Below are positions 21,351-34,900 of a DNA stretch of 64,000 nt, piece after piece. This DNA comes from Berberis thunbergii (lineage: Eukaryota > Streptophyta > Magnoliopsida > Ranunculales > Berberidaceae). The position numbers and the translations under genes were made by a program. Under the pieces are notes generated by a model. The model saw only the letters and a list, made by a program, of their open reading frames with translations, was not told the origin of the DNA and ran no database searches. The stretch covers positions 620,001-684,000 of the forward strand of contig QNQO01000515.1 in NCBI GenBank assembly GCA_003290165.1, written 5' to 3'. Every line of letters begins with the position of its first letter. Positions within the stretch are counted from its first letter, which is position 1.

Positions 21351-22700
21351 CTAAGAAATTGGTGATTTGCCAAGCATGACACAATAACCTGTAATGGATC
21401 TCCTAGTATCTCTACATCTAGTCCAATCTGCATCACAATAAGCTTTCAACTGTAATGAGCTGATGGAAGAAAAAAAATATTTGTGTCTTAGTGAAACCTT
21501 GATATACCTCAAGACCTTGTGTGCAGCATCCAAATGTGATATCCTGGGCTTGTCCATAAATTGACTTCGGACATGTACTGAATAAACCAAATCCGGTCTC
21601 GTGATCGATAAATATATCAATCTTCCAACAAGTCTGCGGTATGTTGCGGGATTTGGTAGTAAATCTTCATCATCCTGTGTGAGCACCAAGTTTTGATCCA
21701 TAGGATAACTTGAAGGTTTTGCTCCAAGATACCTTGTGTCCTCCAATATTTCAAGTGCATATTTTCGTTGAGATAAAGCAATCCCTTTGGATGACCTCAC
21801 GACTTGAATGCCAAGGAAATATTTCAATTTTCCTAAATCTTTGAGTTTGAACTTTGCAGTCAGAAATTTCTTTGTTTCTTCAATATATTGGAGATCATTA
21901 CATGTCAATATTACATCATCAACATATACAAGAATTGCAGTAAAGTTGTTACCCTTGGATCGGACGAATAATGAGTAATCAGCCTTAGACTGATTGTAGC
22001 CTGCTGAAATGAGAGCAAATGATAGCTTAAGGAACCATTGTCTTGAGGCTTGCTTGAGACCATATAAAGACTCCTTCAACTTGCATACTCGAGTCTCCCC
22101 TTTTCGGCCGAATCCAGGAGGACGACTCACGTACACATCCTCAAAAAGATCACTATAAAGAAAAGCATTGTTGACATCAAGTTGACATAAATGCCAACCT
22201 TATGTGGCTGCAAGAGCAAGGAGAATACAAACAGTAGTCAATTTAGCAACAGGAGCAAAGGTCTCTTTGTAATCAATACCTTCAACTTGACTGTATCCTT
22301 TAGCCACAAGATGGGCTTTGTAGCACTCAAAATTACCATTTGGATTAAGTTTTATCTTATAGACTCATTTACAACCAATCAGATGCTTGCCAGGAGGAAG
22401 AGGTTGTAAAATCCAAGTGTTATTGGTTTCTAGAGCATCAATCTCATTTCTCATGGCTTGACGCCACTTTGGATCCTGCATAGCCTGTATAAAAGTGGTG
22501 GGTTCTTTGACTAAAGAAAGGAAAGTGGTGCAAGCCTTGTGAGTGGTGGATAAATGGTCATAGAAAAAAAAATCAGAAAGTGGGTAAACAATACCTGTAG
22601 AAGGCCCAACGTTTGAAGTAGACGAGTGAGACGATCGGAAAGGCAATCGAGCATCAAGATAATATTGTTGAAGATAAGATGGTTCACGGGTGGCACGAGT
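21351..22700 (-). pseudogene. Copia B reverse transcriptase and RNase H start
   Basis: The RT begins near 22646 with DPKWRQAMRNEIDALETNNTW. A break follows, then the open frame 22136-21351 gives [20 protein letters not shown], the catalytic ILVYVDDVILTCNDL, LKYFLGIQVVRSSKGIALSQ, GRLIYLSITRPDLVYSVHV and AYCDADWTRCRDTRRSITGY. The RNase H end lies in another frame between 21350 and 21010. Non-functional as it stands. Confidence 0.82.
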
Positions 22701-22726
22701 GGAGGTGTAAGTTGGGAGAAGTGGGT

Positions 22727-23760
22727 CTAAGGGTGGAACAGGGGCAGGAGTGACTGCTTGGGGTTGGGTTTCCGCCCGGTCGGTGACTGAGACATCGGAT
22801 TGGGCAATCGGTCAGTGGGAGTGATCCGACTGGTCAGAGAAAGACACTGTTGGAGGATAAAAAAGTGGAGCATGAGTGACTGGTCGAGAAAATGTGTCAG
22901 ACCGGTCAGTGAGGTGATTGTGCATTTTGTCAGAAAAATAAGGAAAAGTCTCCTCATGAAAAATGACGTCACGAGAAACAATAACCTTTTTGTGGGTGAG
23001 ATCGTAAACTTTGTATCTTTTTGCCCATGAGGGTATCCAAGAAAGACACATTGACTAGAACGAGCATCAAATTTGCTAGGACGTTGGGCATGTGTGAAAA
23101 CGAAACATAGACAACCAAATACTCGAAAGTGAGAGTAGGTGAGTGGTTTGTTAGAAAGAAGTTCAAAAGGCATTTTGCCTTTAAGCACAGAGGATGGTGT
23201 GCGATTAATGAGACAGCGGTGAGAATTGCTTCTCCCCAAAATGTTTAGGGAGATGTGCTTGAAACAAAAGGGCACGAGCAACATTCAAAAGATGTCTATG
23301 TTTGCGTTCCGCCACCTCATTTTGTTGGGGCGTAGAAACACAAGAAGTTTGATGGGTAATGCCTTTTGAAGCATAAAAATCAGTGAGAAAAAATTCAAGT
23401 CCATTATCACTGCGAATAATTTGAATTTTGGAAGAAAATTGGTTTTCAACATAATTAATGAAAGAAATTAAGAGTGTGTGTGTGTGTCAGACTTGTGTTT
23501 CATGAGATAAATCAAAGTACATCGTGTATAATCATCAACAATGGTGAGAAAATAGCATGCTCCAGAAAGGGAAGCAACGTGATATCCTCCCCAAATGTCA
23601 ACATGTAATAAGGAAAAATGAGCAGTACTCAAAATATGATATAAAGGAAATTTATTTCTAGTTTGTTTGTTCAAAGGACAAATAACACATTTATTGAAAA
23701 CACAAGTACTAGCATCGCGAAAAGACACAAGAAGGAGATTAAGAGTTTTATCTGAAATGT
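22727..23760 (-). pseudogene. Copia B GAG-pre-integrase and integrase
   Basis: The frame at 23728-23468 gives the zinc-binding CVICPLNKQTRNK, then LLHVDIWGGYHVASLSGACY with the first catalytic Asp. Further on, RSDNGLEFF holds the second Asp and STPQQNEVAERKHRHLL the Glu region. The segment to 22727 has [20 protein letters not shown] and [14 protein letters not shown] (GT)n tract at ~23471-23487 lies inside the frame (DTHTHS) and probably caused a shift. Confidence 0.8.
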
Positions 23761-24299
23761 GACCTAGGCGATTGTTTCATAACACAGGGTTGTTGTCTCG
23801 AGTGATGTGACAAGTGGTGGAAGTTGTGGTGGTGGTGTCGTCCAGATAGTACAAACCATCAAGCTCAGTTGTTGTCCCAATCATCTTCCTCGAATGAAGG
23901 TCCTGCATCAGACAATAATTGTTGAGAAAAATGGTGAGAAAGATAATGTTTTGTGAGTTTGCTAATGAAAATTAAATTAAGATTAAAAGAGGGAACACAA
24001 AGAACATCATGCAAGGTAAAAACATAAGAGAATGTCATGGTGTCATGTGTAACAATAGCGAGTGTACCATCAGGAAGCTCAACGATTCGATTGTGGACAG
24101 GTTTGGAAGAAGTGAGTAAATGAGGGTTATGAACTATATGATCAGTTGCGCCACTATCAAGGATCCATGATGAACGAGAGCCATGAGATTTGAGAGAGAG
24201 TACTTTACTGTCAATTCTGTAATAAAAAGGTCATTACCAATATTGTGAGCCTTGGACTTGTTGTGGAGCAATGCCATGATTTGCTTGCACTGCTCGGAA

Positions 24300-24765
24300 G
24301 TGAATGGAAAATGATTGAATGACTACATATCAGAAGAAGTGGACACATTACCTTTAGGACGATCTTTCTGAAAACGTCGTTGTTTAGTATGATCGGTTCT
24401 TTTAAATTTCCAACAATTGTCGATAGTGTGGGCTTTCAATCCACAATAATCACAAGTGAAATGAGAACGACAGTCAGCAGTAGTATGACCTACCCTGTCA
24501 CATGTTCCACACTTGACGTCGGGATGAAAGGGCTTTCGAGGTACTCCCGACTTGTCAATGTTGCATGCACCTTAGGGATCAATATTCCGCATGACAAAAG
24601 CTGCAACATCAAGTATGTTGAATTTGCCTGTGGAGATCTCTTGCTGGCGCTCGTGACGAAGCACAAGAAAGTAAACCTTGTTGAGTGGAGAAAGTGGATC
24701 ATCAACAAAATTTGACCCTTAACCGAATTGTAGGCGTTGGTTAGCCCCATCAAGAACTTGATCAA
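24300..24765 (-). pseudogene. Copia B gag fragment with zinc knuckles
   Basis: Translated pieces include CGTCDRVGHTTADCRSH and FTCDYCGLKAHTIDNCWK, two knuckle-like Cys/His arrays seen in copia gag of this type, followed by a Lys/Arg-rich linker. Upstream only about 90 codons of gag remain, so the N-terminal half is deleted. Confidence 0.7.
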
Positions 24766-24789
24766 GCGTTGAGTGTGGACATATGCGAA

Positions 24790-24945
24790 AACGGGGTTGT
24801 GAGATTACAACTATATCGGTGGCTACCAATCGTACAACTACACCGTAAATTCACACGGTAGTACCATGGATAAGCACATGGGCAATTTTAGGCCCATGGA
24901 TAATTAGAGTGGGTTTAATATTCCAACACTCCCCCTCAGCGCAAG
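24790..24945 (-). repeat. Foreign polypurine tract plus LTR start inside the copia B leader
   Basis: The minus strand reads CTGAGGGGGAG then TGTTGGAATATTAAACCC at ~24940-24910, the standard junction of a copia polypurine tract and an LTR, in a place where leader and gag start are expected. The following bases do not match copia B's own LTR, so this is a piece of another family. Confidence 0.5.
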
Positions 24946-25016
24946 CGCGAGGAAAATACTGAAAATTCTCGTAGCGATTACGCTGGACGAGACTCGAACC
25001 CACGACCTTCAAGGAC

Positions 25017-25032
25017 CAATGCTCTGATACCA
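25017..25032 (-). other. Copia B primer-binding site
   Basis: The minus strand reads TGGTATCAGAGCATTG directly after the 5' LTR, complementary to initiator-Met tRNA over its first 12 bases. Confidence 0.85.
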
Positions 25033-25219
25033 TATAAAGAATTGTATTGAAATATTATTGTATGTTTCATAGATTGAATACAAGCTTATAAAACAAACCT
25101 GACCTAACCTTGTAGAGATAGGAAACCTAAGACTTCTATTATATTCTGACTTTCCTAACGTATCTTATTCTATAACACTTTCCTATTTTGTAACATAGGT
25201 AGACTTCTTTTCTTTAACA
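25033..25219 (-). repeat. Copia B 5' LTR
   Basis: Plus strand TATAAAGAATTG to TTTAACA; 187 bases; terminal TG has mutated to TA. About ten base differences from the other LTR were seen by eye. Confidence 0.9.
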
Positions 25220-25224
25220 TCAAC

Positions 25225-25986
25225 ATTCTGAAAACTTCTTATCTCCATATTATAATATCGGTATTCTTGTTTGCAACATTTTTCACTGAGGAGACTTCAT
25301 CATTTTCCTTTCATTGAGCCTTCGTGTTTCGCAATCTTAGCAAGTCTCTCAATGAGTAGTAAGCTGGGCTTTTCTTTCTTTGATGGTATTATTCCATTCA
25401 CACACCAATGTTTTGCAATCTAGTTTTTCAACAATTGAGCACTAAGTCTCTCTCGAGTGACGACTGATTTATGATGATATTAAGATATATAACTTTGTTC
25501 ACTTTATGTTGTCAGAGTTAAAAAGAATATGTTTCCTTCACAAATCTGACATGTTGCGCATACATTTTTACACTCGTATATCATCACAATTGCTCAAGAA
25601 AGTAAGTATTATTGCGTCCAAGATTACTTTCTTTGTTTCATAGCATCTCTAACAGCTCATCATAATGAACTTAACAATGTGTTTACATTGAGTTTTTTTT
25701 ATTCTGTTTTCACCTCTCAGCTGCTACAAATCCTAAATTATTTTAGTATGAAGGTTAGCACCACAGACTGTCAACACACAGTAGGCATTTTATTGTACTA
25801 TTCTAGTCTCTGAACATTTTATGTGCTTATAACCAAGGATCAATCTAGATACCATAAGGAGACACGTAAATAATTCATTAAGATAACGAGAAAAACATGA
25901 TAACTTGAAGGAGCTTGTAGAAACATACCTTATGACACTAGAGTTTGTCCTCCAGCTCTATTTTCGTTAACTATTGCATCAATTCT
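25225..25986. other. Intergenic/3' flank of the CIP7-like gene
   Basis: AT-rich sequence without a gene. It should contain the 3' untranslated region of the CIP7-like gene (minus); an AATAAA-type signal occurs on the minus strand near 25790, about 200 bases after the stop codon. Confidence 0.4.
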
Positions 25987-28900
25987 TCAGGGGCACCCAT
26001 TCTTAAGCACAACAGTATTTTCAATAACTTCTTTGTCTTCTCCATTAATATCAACTAAGGCTTTCTTAATACTCCTCTTATCTCCCTTGCTTTCAAGTTT
26101 GACCGTAGGCCTTCTTCCATTTGTTGTCTGTATCAGTTCTTTAGCTGGCAATTTGTTATGTAACATGTCCAAAGGATGTTTTAATGATCTTGTTTTCAGC
26201 TCTGGAAGAGCTACAATCCCACTTCTGTCACTCCTCATAATTGTTGAAAGCTTCTTGACATCAGGCCCATCAAGTACTTTTGACCTTGCAACTTGATCAG
26301 TGCTTGGCAACTTAATTGAAGATACATGACCTCTGTTGCTAGTTTTAGGATCTGATAGTCTTAGGCCCCAATCTGTGGCTACCTTCGGTTCTGTTTTTAC
26401 TGAATCAGTGCTTTGCAACTTTTTTGAAGAAATACATGACTTTTTGTTCAATTTAGGGCCTGACATTCTTGAAATATGAGCATCTGTGGAATTTTGTTCC
26501 AGTGTCGTGAGATCATTCTCTTTCTTCAGTTTAGATAATGTCAAACCTGATTGGTTTGATCCAGTCGTAACTACATGAACATTTGTCAGTCTAGTTGGTT
26601 TGCTAATCTTTTGAGATGCATCAGGTACCGGTGAAGCAGTTTTGATAGGCAGCATCTGTAGAGGTGACCATTTTCCAGGCTCTGAGTCACTGAACTTTGA
26701 TCCCTTGTATGGAACTGGGGAAATCTTTGTTTGCAACGTTTGTGGTCTCTTCTGGGAAGGCAATGTTGACTGAACAATGCCAGAACTGCTTCTTGCACTA
26801 ATTCTCTTTTGCCGCTCTGTCTTCATAGCTTCTAATCGTTTTACCTCTTCCTCTTCCTGAAAATGAAACATCGGCAGATTAAAGGTATAAAAAATTACCA
26901 GATTGTCACATATAAGAAGGTAAATTTACTTATTTTCACAAACTGGAAATTAAAGCTAGTAATTGTATTAAACTTCTAGCAAAATTTTTTTTTTTTTTTT
27001 TTTTATGTTTCGACCTAGAGCTTCATATGTGAATGTTCAGGAATTATGATATCTCTTCTCTATTTATAAAGTTAGTCAAATAAGAAAAAAAGAATGTTTA
27101 CCCTCTTTTTCTTCATATTCGGAAGATCCTCTTGGAAGTACTTCACCTTCCCTGCACATGCCTGTGCTTGACTAGAAGGATTTAACTTTGAGAATTCTCC
27201 TTTCTTTATTTCTAGTCCCATCTTCCTCTTCTCTGGAATTTTATGCACGACTTTAGACTTTTCCCTTTCCTTGAATCCAGTATCTAGTGCTTTTCTATTC
27301 TGTAGAGTAACAGCATCTCCTGAACAGACCACCATTTCACAGCCCATAACAGGATCATAACCAATGGACTTAATTTCAGTTCCATCCATTAGTATCATAC
27401 TCAATTCATCTGGTGCATAGCTGAGTTTCCTTCTAACCCTAGTAGAAAAGTCTTGTGTTTTGGAAATCACTGATGAAAGCTCATCACACTTGTCGGATGT
27501 TTTGCTATCCAATTCAGCATGATCTTTTGAACTCAACCTTATAGGTATTATAAAGGATTCATCAGTGACACTATGCAATGAATTCCGATAAAAATTACTA
27601 CTAGAATACTGAAAACGCTGCCCAGATGTTGGAACTGCATTAGAGCTGATCAAATCAGCCTGATTGTTCTGCCTAGAGATAATGGTATCGTCATTAGCTA
27701 CCTTTCTATGTTCTCTTCCACCTTTAATTTCTTTTAACTGCTTATCTGTTTGAGCATCTTTGGATCCTCTAAATTCTGACTGAGAAGTAAACTCATCAGT
27801 GGATGCTCGAGTGAGATCATATGTCCTACACACTTGAACTGTACCTGGATGTTCTTTGTGAAGAATACTATGACCTAGTCCTTTTTTACGTCGCAATAAA
27901 CAATTTTGAAATGCTTGCCAGTTTCCACCATCTTCCTCCTTTCCATGTGCAGTTGAAGCTTTAACATGTGAACTCCGTGTACTGGTAAACCTTGTATAGC
28001 TTTCTTTAATTTCTGAAGATTTCGTAGATTTGTTCTCCCTCATTTCTAGGCCATCAACCTGCACATCTTTGGCTTCCTTGTCAGTTTCAGATTCAAGAGC
28101 TGATGTACTATTCCTTGTTTTTAAGGTGATACAATTGATGTTCCTATTTACGACCTCATCAAATTGCTTTGCCCCATAACTACCAGCCTTTCTCCGTTGC
28201 TGTCGGTCTTCTGAACCATTCTTTTGAAACTCAGGACCCTCTTGTGATCCGCTGGAAAGACCCATACCCAAAGTGTTTACTTCAGCACTGACTCCTTTAC
28301 TATCCATGATAGGTTGCTGAAATTGGCCCTGGCATGATCCCTGGCAAGCTGGAGGTCTATTGTCTGCCAAATGAAGTAAAATCTTCAAATTTCGTTCGTT
28401 TGTGCACAAAGAAAGGTAGATAACACAGTACAACACAAGTTTCAACAACATAAAGTGTGCTATATCAAATCAGCATTGTCTACCTAAAACCTAATAATTA
28501 GTCAAATGGAAAAAATATTGCAACTCCATTTTTCATTTATTATTTTATTTTTTATATTATTTCATTTCTTAGCAGGTAAAAACAGAAAATATAGATGTGC
28601 TTACGTCTGCAGTTTACCTCCTCTTTTATCAAACCCTATAATGGCCCTGCTAGTATTAGTTTCTTTTTTAGTACTCTTCAGACCATATGTACCATCATTT
28701 TCAGTATGTTCCTCCATGAACTCCTTATGTAATTTTGTGTCACTAAGCATAATTTTAGGAGTATTCATTGCTGAGAAGTCAGGTCGCTTGCAAACTGATT
28801 TAGCTGCCTCAATGTCAAGCCACTGGCCTTTTTCATGCTTTAATCTCCATAAAACCATAAACCCTAAGCATGCTTCCCTGTTGCATTGACATATGAAAAA

Positions 28901-31900
28901 TCATAGATAAATCCAACTTTCATGCTCCCTAAAACCAATCCACACCTTATCATAATCATCCAGTTTCTATATAGTAATGATGTAATGAAGGACTCTAATG
29001 GGCTTTCTTTTCGTATTATCTTACCATTAATTGTAAAGTGGCCTAACAAATGCCAAAGACAAGAAACCAGAGACATGCATGTGCTGTAAGTTGGAACTAA
29101 CTCAAATCAACAGAAACAGGGTTCATTCATGAGGTATAGCTACTTCCACCATGATAATGTATATCTTAGAATGTTAGATCACTGAAGATTCACTGATGTT
29201 AGGTCTGTGTAAATTGCATAGATTTCTAATGTGTGATGTTATACAGACTAAACTGTTAACAACATTTTGCCTCCCCTCCTTGATAATGCTATCTTAGAAT
29301 GCAAAGTGGCAAGTGTTTAATAACCCCTGATTCTTTTACCCCTTAGTAACTTTTTTCTCTACAATCATGCAGGGGTGGAACCAGGAATTTACATGAGAGG
29401 GGGCAGCAAGCGGGATGTTGACTAAAAATAAACATTTGGGTGAAACTAGTAAATGGGTTCAACTAGGTCAAATGGACACAAACCAAGTTCAACAATCGGT
29501 ACAAAATTTTCCTCTCGTCAAGCAACCGGTACAAAATATTCCTTATGTCAAGCAATCATGCTAAAACCTCGTAGAATCAATAACACGATTTTATGAAAAT
29601 CAAAACAATATTTTTGTTCAACAAAACATTAAAGACAATAACAAATTACCGTTAGCAAAAATAGTGGAAGAATACAATCTTGTATAGCTTATGACTTAGC
29701 AGTCTAGCGCAAGATAGCTTAAGATTTTAAGTCGTTAACCAGATCTCTGCCATTAAAACCAAGGGGAGGCAAAACCTTGTTAACAGTAATCTGTATAACA
29801 TCAAACATTACTCATAACTTGGTCTAGGAGCAAATGATCGAATAAGTAATTGAAAATTACCCTGCCAAGTCACCAACTAAGGTTTTTCCCACCCTTTAAG
29901 TAACATCTAAGCGGAAAAAAATTATAATAATTTTAAAAAAATGTCATATTAGAGTTATATATCAACTTGTGTACTGCTATAAACTAACAAAAAGATGTGT
30001 ACATAATGGGTCAAAACCACAAAACAAAGACAACAATTTACAAAAGGTGAAAGATTCACTGATGATAACTAGTAAAATACAACCTAACATTTAACCCGAT
30101 AAGAGCTATTATAGTATCTCAAGTGGCAAAAAAAGTACATAACTAGCATGCAAATGAACCCTAAAACATGCACAACTACGCATCTCGGAATCTTCTCTAT
30201 TCAAACTGGAGTAGAAATCAGTACCCAAAGCAATCAAGAAAAATAGGCTGATGACAATGTACTACATAAGAGAATTTAAACTACGGAGCATAAAGAAAAG
30301 TCAGCCACGAAGCAATTTATGCTTTAGACCAATAAGAACTCAAATGAGCTCCAATGAAAGTACCTCTAAACAACAAAGAAGCATGAGACAAGTCCTACCA
30401 AGGAACATTACAAAATAACCCCAGAACTTCAAGAAAACCGTAAAGATAGATCAATAGTGAAAACCTGTTATTTTCACACACCATTTCCTTGTAATCTCTA
30501 TGGAAGTTGTTAATCATTTCAATGTAGCCTTTATAGGTGAATTTATGTATCATATAAGTGAATTCTTGCTTATCTTTCTTATATATTGATTTTACTGCAT
30601 TTGCGTTTTCGTTGCACCGTCGTCTATATGCATATAAGGGTTGCAGAACATGACAAAGACTTGGTTAGGCTATCTATACCAGCCACATTCATCAGAACAA
30701 TGTACATTCAAGGACAATGCGAGGTGAAGAAACTCACCACAACAGAGACTGTTAAATTAGCTCAAGTCTAGGGGAAAATTACTCTGGCAGGACTGACACA
30801 AGTCATTAAACTGAGAAGGCAGGAAATCTGTTCCAAACTCGAGTTATAATTGCAATTCAACAGGATGAAATTTCCTTGCCTTATGTCCATAAAACTTCTT
30901 ATTATTTTAAGATTTATCACATTTATTTGTAATCACGATTTAGTAGTTTTACGTTATGTCCTTCTATAGATAAAGTTAAATTAGGAGAATAATTTTTAAT
31001 TTTGCTTAAATATTGTTCTCATTGTTTAGGCTATAATTAGGAGTGTTTAAAATGTCCAATTTGCGTCCTAATAGGTTTGAAAGGTTGCTTTTACATTTAC
31101 AAATAGCTTGGGAGAGTGCTTTTAGAGGTTTAGAGGATTTTAAGCTTTTCTAGTGGAGTCAATATATAAGGAGCTCCAGAAACGGTTTGGTATTCAACTC
31201 TTCAATCAACAAAATGTATCAGTTTGTAGTTTTATTTCTGCTCGGCTGCAACTAGAATTTCACCTACTATGCCAGCCCTATTTGAGGGTCAGTTTGCAAG
31301 ATGTCTCTGAAACAAATGGGTCAGTCTGCAAGATGTCTCTGAGACAAACACATATCAACTTAAAAGATAAACTTATCCAATCCGATACCTCCAAATTCCA
31401 GTTTAGGTCAAGCATCGATTAAGAGAGCTCCAGCATATGTTCTCAATAGAGTAGGAGAAGCAATGGTCTAGATGGAAGTGTGACACAGATGCCATCGAGT
31501 CGTCGACTATGATGCACAAACTTCAATAAACAACCTAGCCATAATCTAATCTCCAATGTACAAGGCTCCTCCCTAAGTACACCGTACTTACAGTACAACA
31601 TGATATGCCATTAAAATATCATAACAATAGAGAACAATTTCAGAAGAATATTTCTTACATGAAACGCAAAGCCCCAAAGCATTTGGCAAATGATATCAAG
31701 TGTCCCATATGATCCATGTCGAAACCTGCCACTACAGCACGTGCAAAAGCCATATCTTGTTCTTTCTGCAACAAATTTCTGCGTGTCTCTAGAACTCTCA
31801 AGAGCTGAACCCTGGGAAGAGATACGAGAATGAAAAGTTTTAAACAAGGGCCTCTTCAACATTTCACAGAATGGACACTAATAAGCATCATCATACATAT

Positions 31901-34900
31901 ATACTATTCTAATGCAAATGCAAATATTTTTTGGAAGCATCATCAATGCACTTTATACGAATGGTAGCACCACTACATACTTTGAATTCTTCTTTGGTAT
32001 AGTAGACCCACGTGCCTCGTGCTGCCAGAAAATATATACATACACATATCAAGAAAATGATTGAATGGTCCTTTCATTACAAAGCCAATCAGGACAAAAA
32101 TACCTCATAAATGTGAACTGCCTTTTGCCGATCAACTTCAGTTAAAGATTGATTGCCTGTTCATGACCACACCATTTGATTAAGAAGAAAAAATATTCTG
32201 AAAGCCATACTGAATATGGATCGACCTTAGTTTAATACCAAACCTCAACTAATTCTTTTGATGGTAAAGGCAAAAAAAGATTGTCGCGTGAGATAAGAAT
32301 CATTTGAGTGTTAGTCTGGAATATATCTTTTAGGATAACCTACTAAAAGAATTAATGCAACATCCATCTAGATAGTACTGAACTTTTTCTTGATAGCAAA
32401 TAATCAAATTTGATCTTTAATGATTATGGCATGAACCAATATTGGTGAACCATGTAAACTCTTCTCTTAAAATCACTGTCTATATTGTTGTATAAATTGC
32501 AAACACAATATTCATGTAAATCCTTTGGCATCATAAAACTGATACATGGCATGCAACGAACTAGGGATTAATTAATCTAAGGTGAATAGATTTTTCGGCC
32601 AACTTAAAGCGAGACAGGCTTGTGGGTTTGCAAAAAGGATTTGGATCACAAATTTTTCCAACAGGTGCTAGCTCAACTGGAAGGAGTCGTGACGGATGGA
32701 AGTCAAGGGTTTCGAGGATCCATGAAAACCCTGCTTCCTTCAAAGTTTTCGGGACAGCAATAAAAGTTTGACCAAAAAGTTCAGATCAAGGGGTACATTA
32801 CTTCGTATAGTGTTAACTAATAACAGAACATGTAAGATATTTAATAATGAGTTAAGGAGAAATCTTGAAAATTTCTTTCCACGACTGAGAGCTAGGGATT
32901 ACCTTGATAAAATATAGGGGGATTGCTAGCACTAGGTAGTCAATGGAAGGTAAAACTTTATGACCAGATGCATTCAAAATCAGATAACTGCGGGTGGTAC
33001 AACATATCACTCAACAGGTCATGATCTCATCTCATATGCCAATGATGTGAGTTAGCAAGAACATGATGGGTGATGACCCCACTTACAAGAAATTATGAGA
33101 TACTTTTTTTTATTCGACCATGTTACACAAGTCTAATCAAACAACCATACATTAGCAATGTCATATTTGACCATGTTATGCAAGTCTAGTCAACAATCCT
33201 AAATTAGCAATGTCACGTGAGGTTAAAGAAAATTTGACTCAATGAAAACAGCAAAGATTCTTTGAGATATATGTTTAGTATTTGGTATCATGATAAGCAT
33301 GTAATGAGTAGTTGAAGTTACGAAGTATCAACCTGTATATGAGTTGAGTTGAATGGGGAGTACAATTCATGTTGGAGTTCACTTCCACATGTTTGATCCG
33401 TTTAATCTAAAATGGAGGACTGGGACTCGAACCCATTCACAAATTTTGACACAATGAACCTTATCCAGCATATCCTACTTTCCAGTTCCCTGAACTTTTT
33501 TTTCGCTAAGAAAAGAAACCAAACTTACTTTTTCCTTAAAAATAAGTAAGGAAATAGATTAATGTAAGGACCATACAACCTATACCCCCCACCCAATGTG
33601 CTAACACCCCCTCCATACTACCAATATTGTACCCAATTTAAGCACCCTTTGAAGGATTTATGGGGATTCAACTCCAATGGTCTCAGTGCTATTACAGTGT
33701 GAGCCATCACTTAAAAGACTTGTCAGACTGATGGCTTCTAAAGTGACATGGGACAAATTCTGACATAAGCTTCATCTCATATTGACAGGGAGCCTTTCCA
33801 ACATACCACCTCCTTCTTGAGATTTCGAGTGGCATAAAACCCCTAGAGTCTACTACCTCAGCAACCAGCCAACCACACACACAAAAAGAAAAGAAAAATA
33901 TTGAAAGAAGACTAGATCCTTATCCCCTGTAGTTGTGCAAAATATTATCGACAAAGAAATGTAAATAATAAACCAAAAGAAAAATCGTAGACATGAAATT
34001 TATGTTTCCTTCTTCAGTAAATACCTTTAGTTCTTTCCAAGGATCTAACCCAGCTGTCTTTTACCTTTTTCTGACAATTTCTTACCTGTTACAAAAGAAG
34101 AAGCTCAAATTTTACCTAATCACTACACACTGGGTCATTTATATAAAGAACTTCACTTACAGTGCTTAAAACTGTTTTTTCATTGTTTTGTATAGCAATG
34201 GCCTTCTCAATTTCTAAGCCCTCGGATTGTATTGATTTCACTCGCTCCAGAACTTCAGGAGTGTTCACAAAATGCACAAACCTAAGAAAGAAGATATTGA
34301 TCAGAAATTGTGCCATATTCTAGAAGAATCATCCCTCTAGTTAATTTGGAGATTGAAGGAGAAACTCACAAAATAACACAGTATCATTGGTTAAATTGTA
34401 GGTTAAAGAAGCTAACTAACTGTTCAACATATTTTCAACAAGAGATTGGGTTCTACAAAGTACAAGCTAAGATGACAATGCAGGGAAAAGAACTCAGCTA
34501 CATAAGCTTCTGCATCATCATGATTATACCTGAGCACTGGTATGTCCAACCTCGATTGCAGTTAGTTCAACAAGGAAAATTTTTTTCAGTTTTCTACAGC
34601 TATTAGATCATGATGCTTCAACCATATTTTGATCGTGGTCTGTCCCAAATGAAAATTAATATTGCACACATATTCAGCACAATTGCATGACTCTGGCCAT
34701 GTTTATTGGCTTTGATCTAATATGCAAACTTTAGAATCTGATGACATGAAAACTATGATGCTCAGGAAAGTTATATCAAACCAATATAACGCTTTTAAGT
34801 TTTGATATATGAGATTTGATAATAATAAAAGAATTACGAAACTTCTAAACATGATTTCTAGCACGATATCTCAACATGATAGATCATGTTAAAATGATCC

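Larger units (their letters stand above)
20770..25219 (-). mobile_element. Ty1/copia retrotransposon (copia B), full length borders
   Basis: Two 187-base LTRs (20770-20956 and 25033-25219) are flanked by the 5-bp duplication TCAAC (20765-20769 and 25220-25224). The right LTR adjoins an initiator-Met tRNA primer site and the left LTR a polypurine tract (CTTGAGGGGGAG on the minus strand). Gag knuckle, GAG-pre-integrase, integrase, RT and RNase H lie between in copia order. Total length is 4450 bases. The N-terminal part of gag is missing and the leader contains foreign LTR-like sequence (24790-24945). The pol frames are interrupted, though the RT frame of 261 codons is open. Confidence 0.92.
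28878..31658 (-). other. Intron 7 of the CIP7-like gene (2.8 kb), repeat remnants
   Basis: This intron separates the exon ending ALRF from the exon starting MEACLGF (split Met codon AT|G). It includes a hAT-like terminus at ~29370, AT-rich filler and a 32-base tandem duplication at 31286. I see no additional exon needed, since the phases on both sides match. Confidence 0.75.

Noticed and set aside
24960..25016. tRNA-like GGTTCGAGTC box near the copia B primer site
   Set aside because: Considered as a tRNA gene or SINE; no A box or cloverleaf, and the sequence belongs to the retrotransposon leader.
32561..32743. 60-codon minus frame in the CIP7-like intron, considered as an extra exon
   Set aside because: Phase on both sides already matches without it and it lacks splice signals; the segment looks repeat-derived.
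33415..33450. GGGTTCGAGTCCC on the minus strand in a CIP7-like intron
   Set aside because: It resembles a Pol III B box, but no A box at the right distance and no tail; not called a tRNA or SINE.
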